Assembly: GCF_905404315.1 (NCBI RefSeq)
Contig: NC_066301.1
Span: 62,001 to 126,000, forward strand
Source: Leptidea sinapis
Taxonomy: Eukaryota; Arthropoda; Insecta; Lepidoptera; Pieridae
Direction: 5' to 3'
DNA length: 64,000 bases
Of the stretch, positions 63,194-64,000 are shown piece by piece; position 1 is the first letter of the stretch, and every line of letters starts with the position of its first letter. The position numbers were made by a program, and so were the translations under genes. The notes below the pieces were generated by a model. It worked only from the letters and a program-made list of their open reading frames with translations, was not told where the DNA came from and made no database searches.

Positions 63194-64000
63194 TTGGCTC
63201 TCGTGGGTGAAGAGAACGATTCTGTTATCATTTTTGAAAACCGAGATGGCTGCCACACACAATTATGTTTTCAGCAATATGGATATCGTTGTCCGAGGTT
63301 CTCGAGGGTGCAGAGAACGATTTTGTGATCATTTTTTAAATCAAAGATGGCCACCGCACAAAATTATGATTACAAAATTATGGGTATCGTATCCGAGGTT
63401 CTCGAAGGTGCATAGTATGATTCTGGGATAATTTTTGAAATCCAAGATGGCTGCCGCACACAATTATGTTTTAAGCAATATGGATATCGTGTCCTAGGTT
63501 CTCCAGGGTGCAGAGATTAATTCTGTGATCATTTTTGAAATCCAAGAGGGCTGCCGCAAACTATTATGTTTTTAGCAATTTTGGATATCGTGTCCGAGGT
63601 TCTCGAGAGAGCAGAAAACAATTTTGAGACTATTTTTAAATCCGAAATAGCTGCCGCTCAATAGTTTGATAACTACATTATGGGTATCGTATTCGAGGCT
63701 CTCGAGGGTGCACAGAACAGTTTTGTGATCATTTTTGAAGTCCAAGAGGGCTGCCGCACACAATTATGTTTTCAGCAATATGGATATCGTGTCCGAGGTT
63801 CTCTAGGGTGCAGAGAATAATTCTGTGATTATTTTTGATATCCAAGATGGCTGCCACACACAATTATGTTTTCAGCAATATGGATATCGTGTCCGAGGTT
63901 CTCGAGGGTGCAGAGAACGATTTTGGGATCATTTTTGAAAACGAGGATGGCAACCACACAAAATTATGATTAAAACATTATGGGTATAGTATCCGAGGTT
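63165..64000. repeat. Copy of about 59,860-60,695 (offset 3,305), continues past the window
   Basis: Shared private variants are gtcctaggttctcc, gagattaattctg and gatatccaagatggctgcc. The match runs to the last base, so the duplication probably extends beyond the window. Confidence 0.82.

Larger units (their letters stand above)
1..64000. repeat. Satellite DNA array, about 100-bp monomer, whole window
   Basis: A 100-bp unit repeats head to tail across the entire window. Typical landmarks in order are gaggttctcgagggtgcaga, acgattttgtgatcattttt, gaaatccaagatggccgccg, cacaaaattatgatttcagc and aatatggatatcgtgtcc. Successive starts fall at 2, 102, 201, 301, 401, 501, 600 and so on; the last begins at 63,995, giving about 640 copies at a mean close to 100 bp. 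Individual classes run 98-102 bp because of single small indels. No inverted monomer, unique spacer or foreign insertion was seen. Most monomers carry a CTCGAG, TGATCA or GATATC site, so XhoI, BclI or EcoRV digestion should give ladders. I do not recognise a named satellite family. A centromeric or heterochromatic role is inferred only from size and higher-order structure. Confidence 0.98.
30281..64000. repeat. Region III: 1.0- to 2.9-kb higher-order repeats with altered E/F and P/Q monomers
   Basis: From about 35.6 kb on, E carries gcaaactattatgtttttag and is 101 bp. F usually has gagactattt, although the copies at 44,371 and 54,685 keep gagattattt. The following G has gtgcacagaacag. P (gccgcaaaaaactatgataa) and Q (gattgccgccgcgcaaaatt) appear repeatedly. 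F starts at 32157, 33057, 36261, 37261, 39665, 42569, 44371, 45273, 47577, 49981, 54685, 56186, 57088, 58189, 59189, 60291, 62794 and 63596. Spacing is therefore irregular but built from whole monomers. The first 5 kb (30.28-35.6 kb) is mostly region I-type classes and looks transitional. Confidence 0.85.

Noticed and set aside
1..64000. CRISPR array
   Set aside because: Units are about 100 bp and contiguous, with no distinct variable spacers between short constant repeats, and no cas genes.
1..64000. Tandem-repeat exon or minisatellite encoding a repeat protein
   Set aside because: A 100-bp unit shifts the frame every copy, and single-base indels (99-, 101- and 102-bp monomers) are tolerated, which is incompatible with a conserved coding repeat.
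1..64000. rRNA, 5S or tRNA gene clusters
   Set aside because: Nothing resembling internal control boxes or conserved rRNA segments was seen in any monomer class.
1..64000. Assignment to a particular species or named satellite family
   Set aside because: No monomer class was recognised with enough certainty; a guess would not be supported by the sequence.

Overview
The window is one uninterrupted block of eukaryotic-type tandem satellite DNA. A monomer of about 100 bp, beginning (arbitrary phase) gaggttctcgagggtgcaga and ending with a ggatatcgtgtcc-like tail, repeats head to tail from base 2 to base 64,000, roughly 640 copies. No protein-coding gene, RNA gene, transposon, CRISPR array or unique sequence was recognised. 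All monomers read lie in the same orientation. The many short open frames on both strands are by-products of the repeat: 100 is not a multiple of 3, so translation passes through all three frames of the monomer and meets a stop in under 500 nt. The species cannot be told from sequence alone. The scale and nesting suggest a centromeric, pericentromeric or other heterochromatic array of a multicellular eukaryote; that is inference.

The monomers fall into recurring classes, named here by diagnostic changes: A, B, C (with Ct), D, E, F, G, H, I, S and T throughout; J to O only in the middle; P and Q from 29.5 kb on. Class F is the most divergent and occurs 39 times, so its spacing is a barcode for higher-order repeats (HORs).

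Region I (1 to about 19.19 kb) is built on a 13-monomer, 1,300-bp HOR (C-H-I-C-D-E-F-G-B-Ct-S-A-B). Six full copies were identified, and a 39-monomer, 3,902-bp super-unit is tandemly duplicated at 2,799-10,602. Region II (about 19.19-30.28 kb) uses 13-mer and 11-mer HORs carrying the private J-K-L-M-N-O block, combined into a 24-mer (2,400 bp). These sit inside a 6,199-bp unit that starts at 17,401 and is repeated about 1.7 times. Region III (30,281-64,000) starts at the only break in monomer register seen. It consists of 10- to 29-mer HORs (1.0, 2.1, 2.3, 2.4 and 2.9 kb) marked by altered E and F classes and by P and Q, with two separate families of 200-bp S-Ct dimer expansions.

The interest lies in the repeat architecture: nested amplification from 100 bp to 6.2 kb, hybrid monomers that mark recombination junctions, a conversion-like patch, paralogous segments up to 21.9 kb apart, and short motifs (YY1-like, degenerate CENP-B-box-like, interleaved inverted repeats) recurring with the monomer. 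Boundaries of large duplications were found by eye from diagnostic variants and are good to a few tens of bases.
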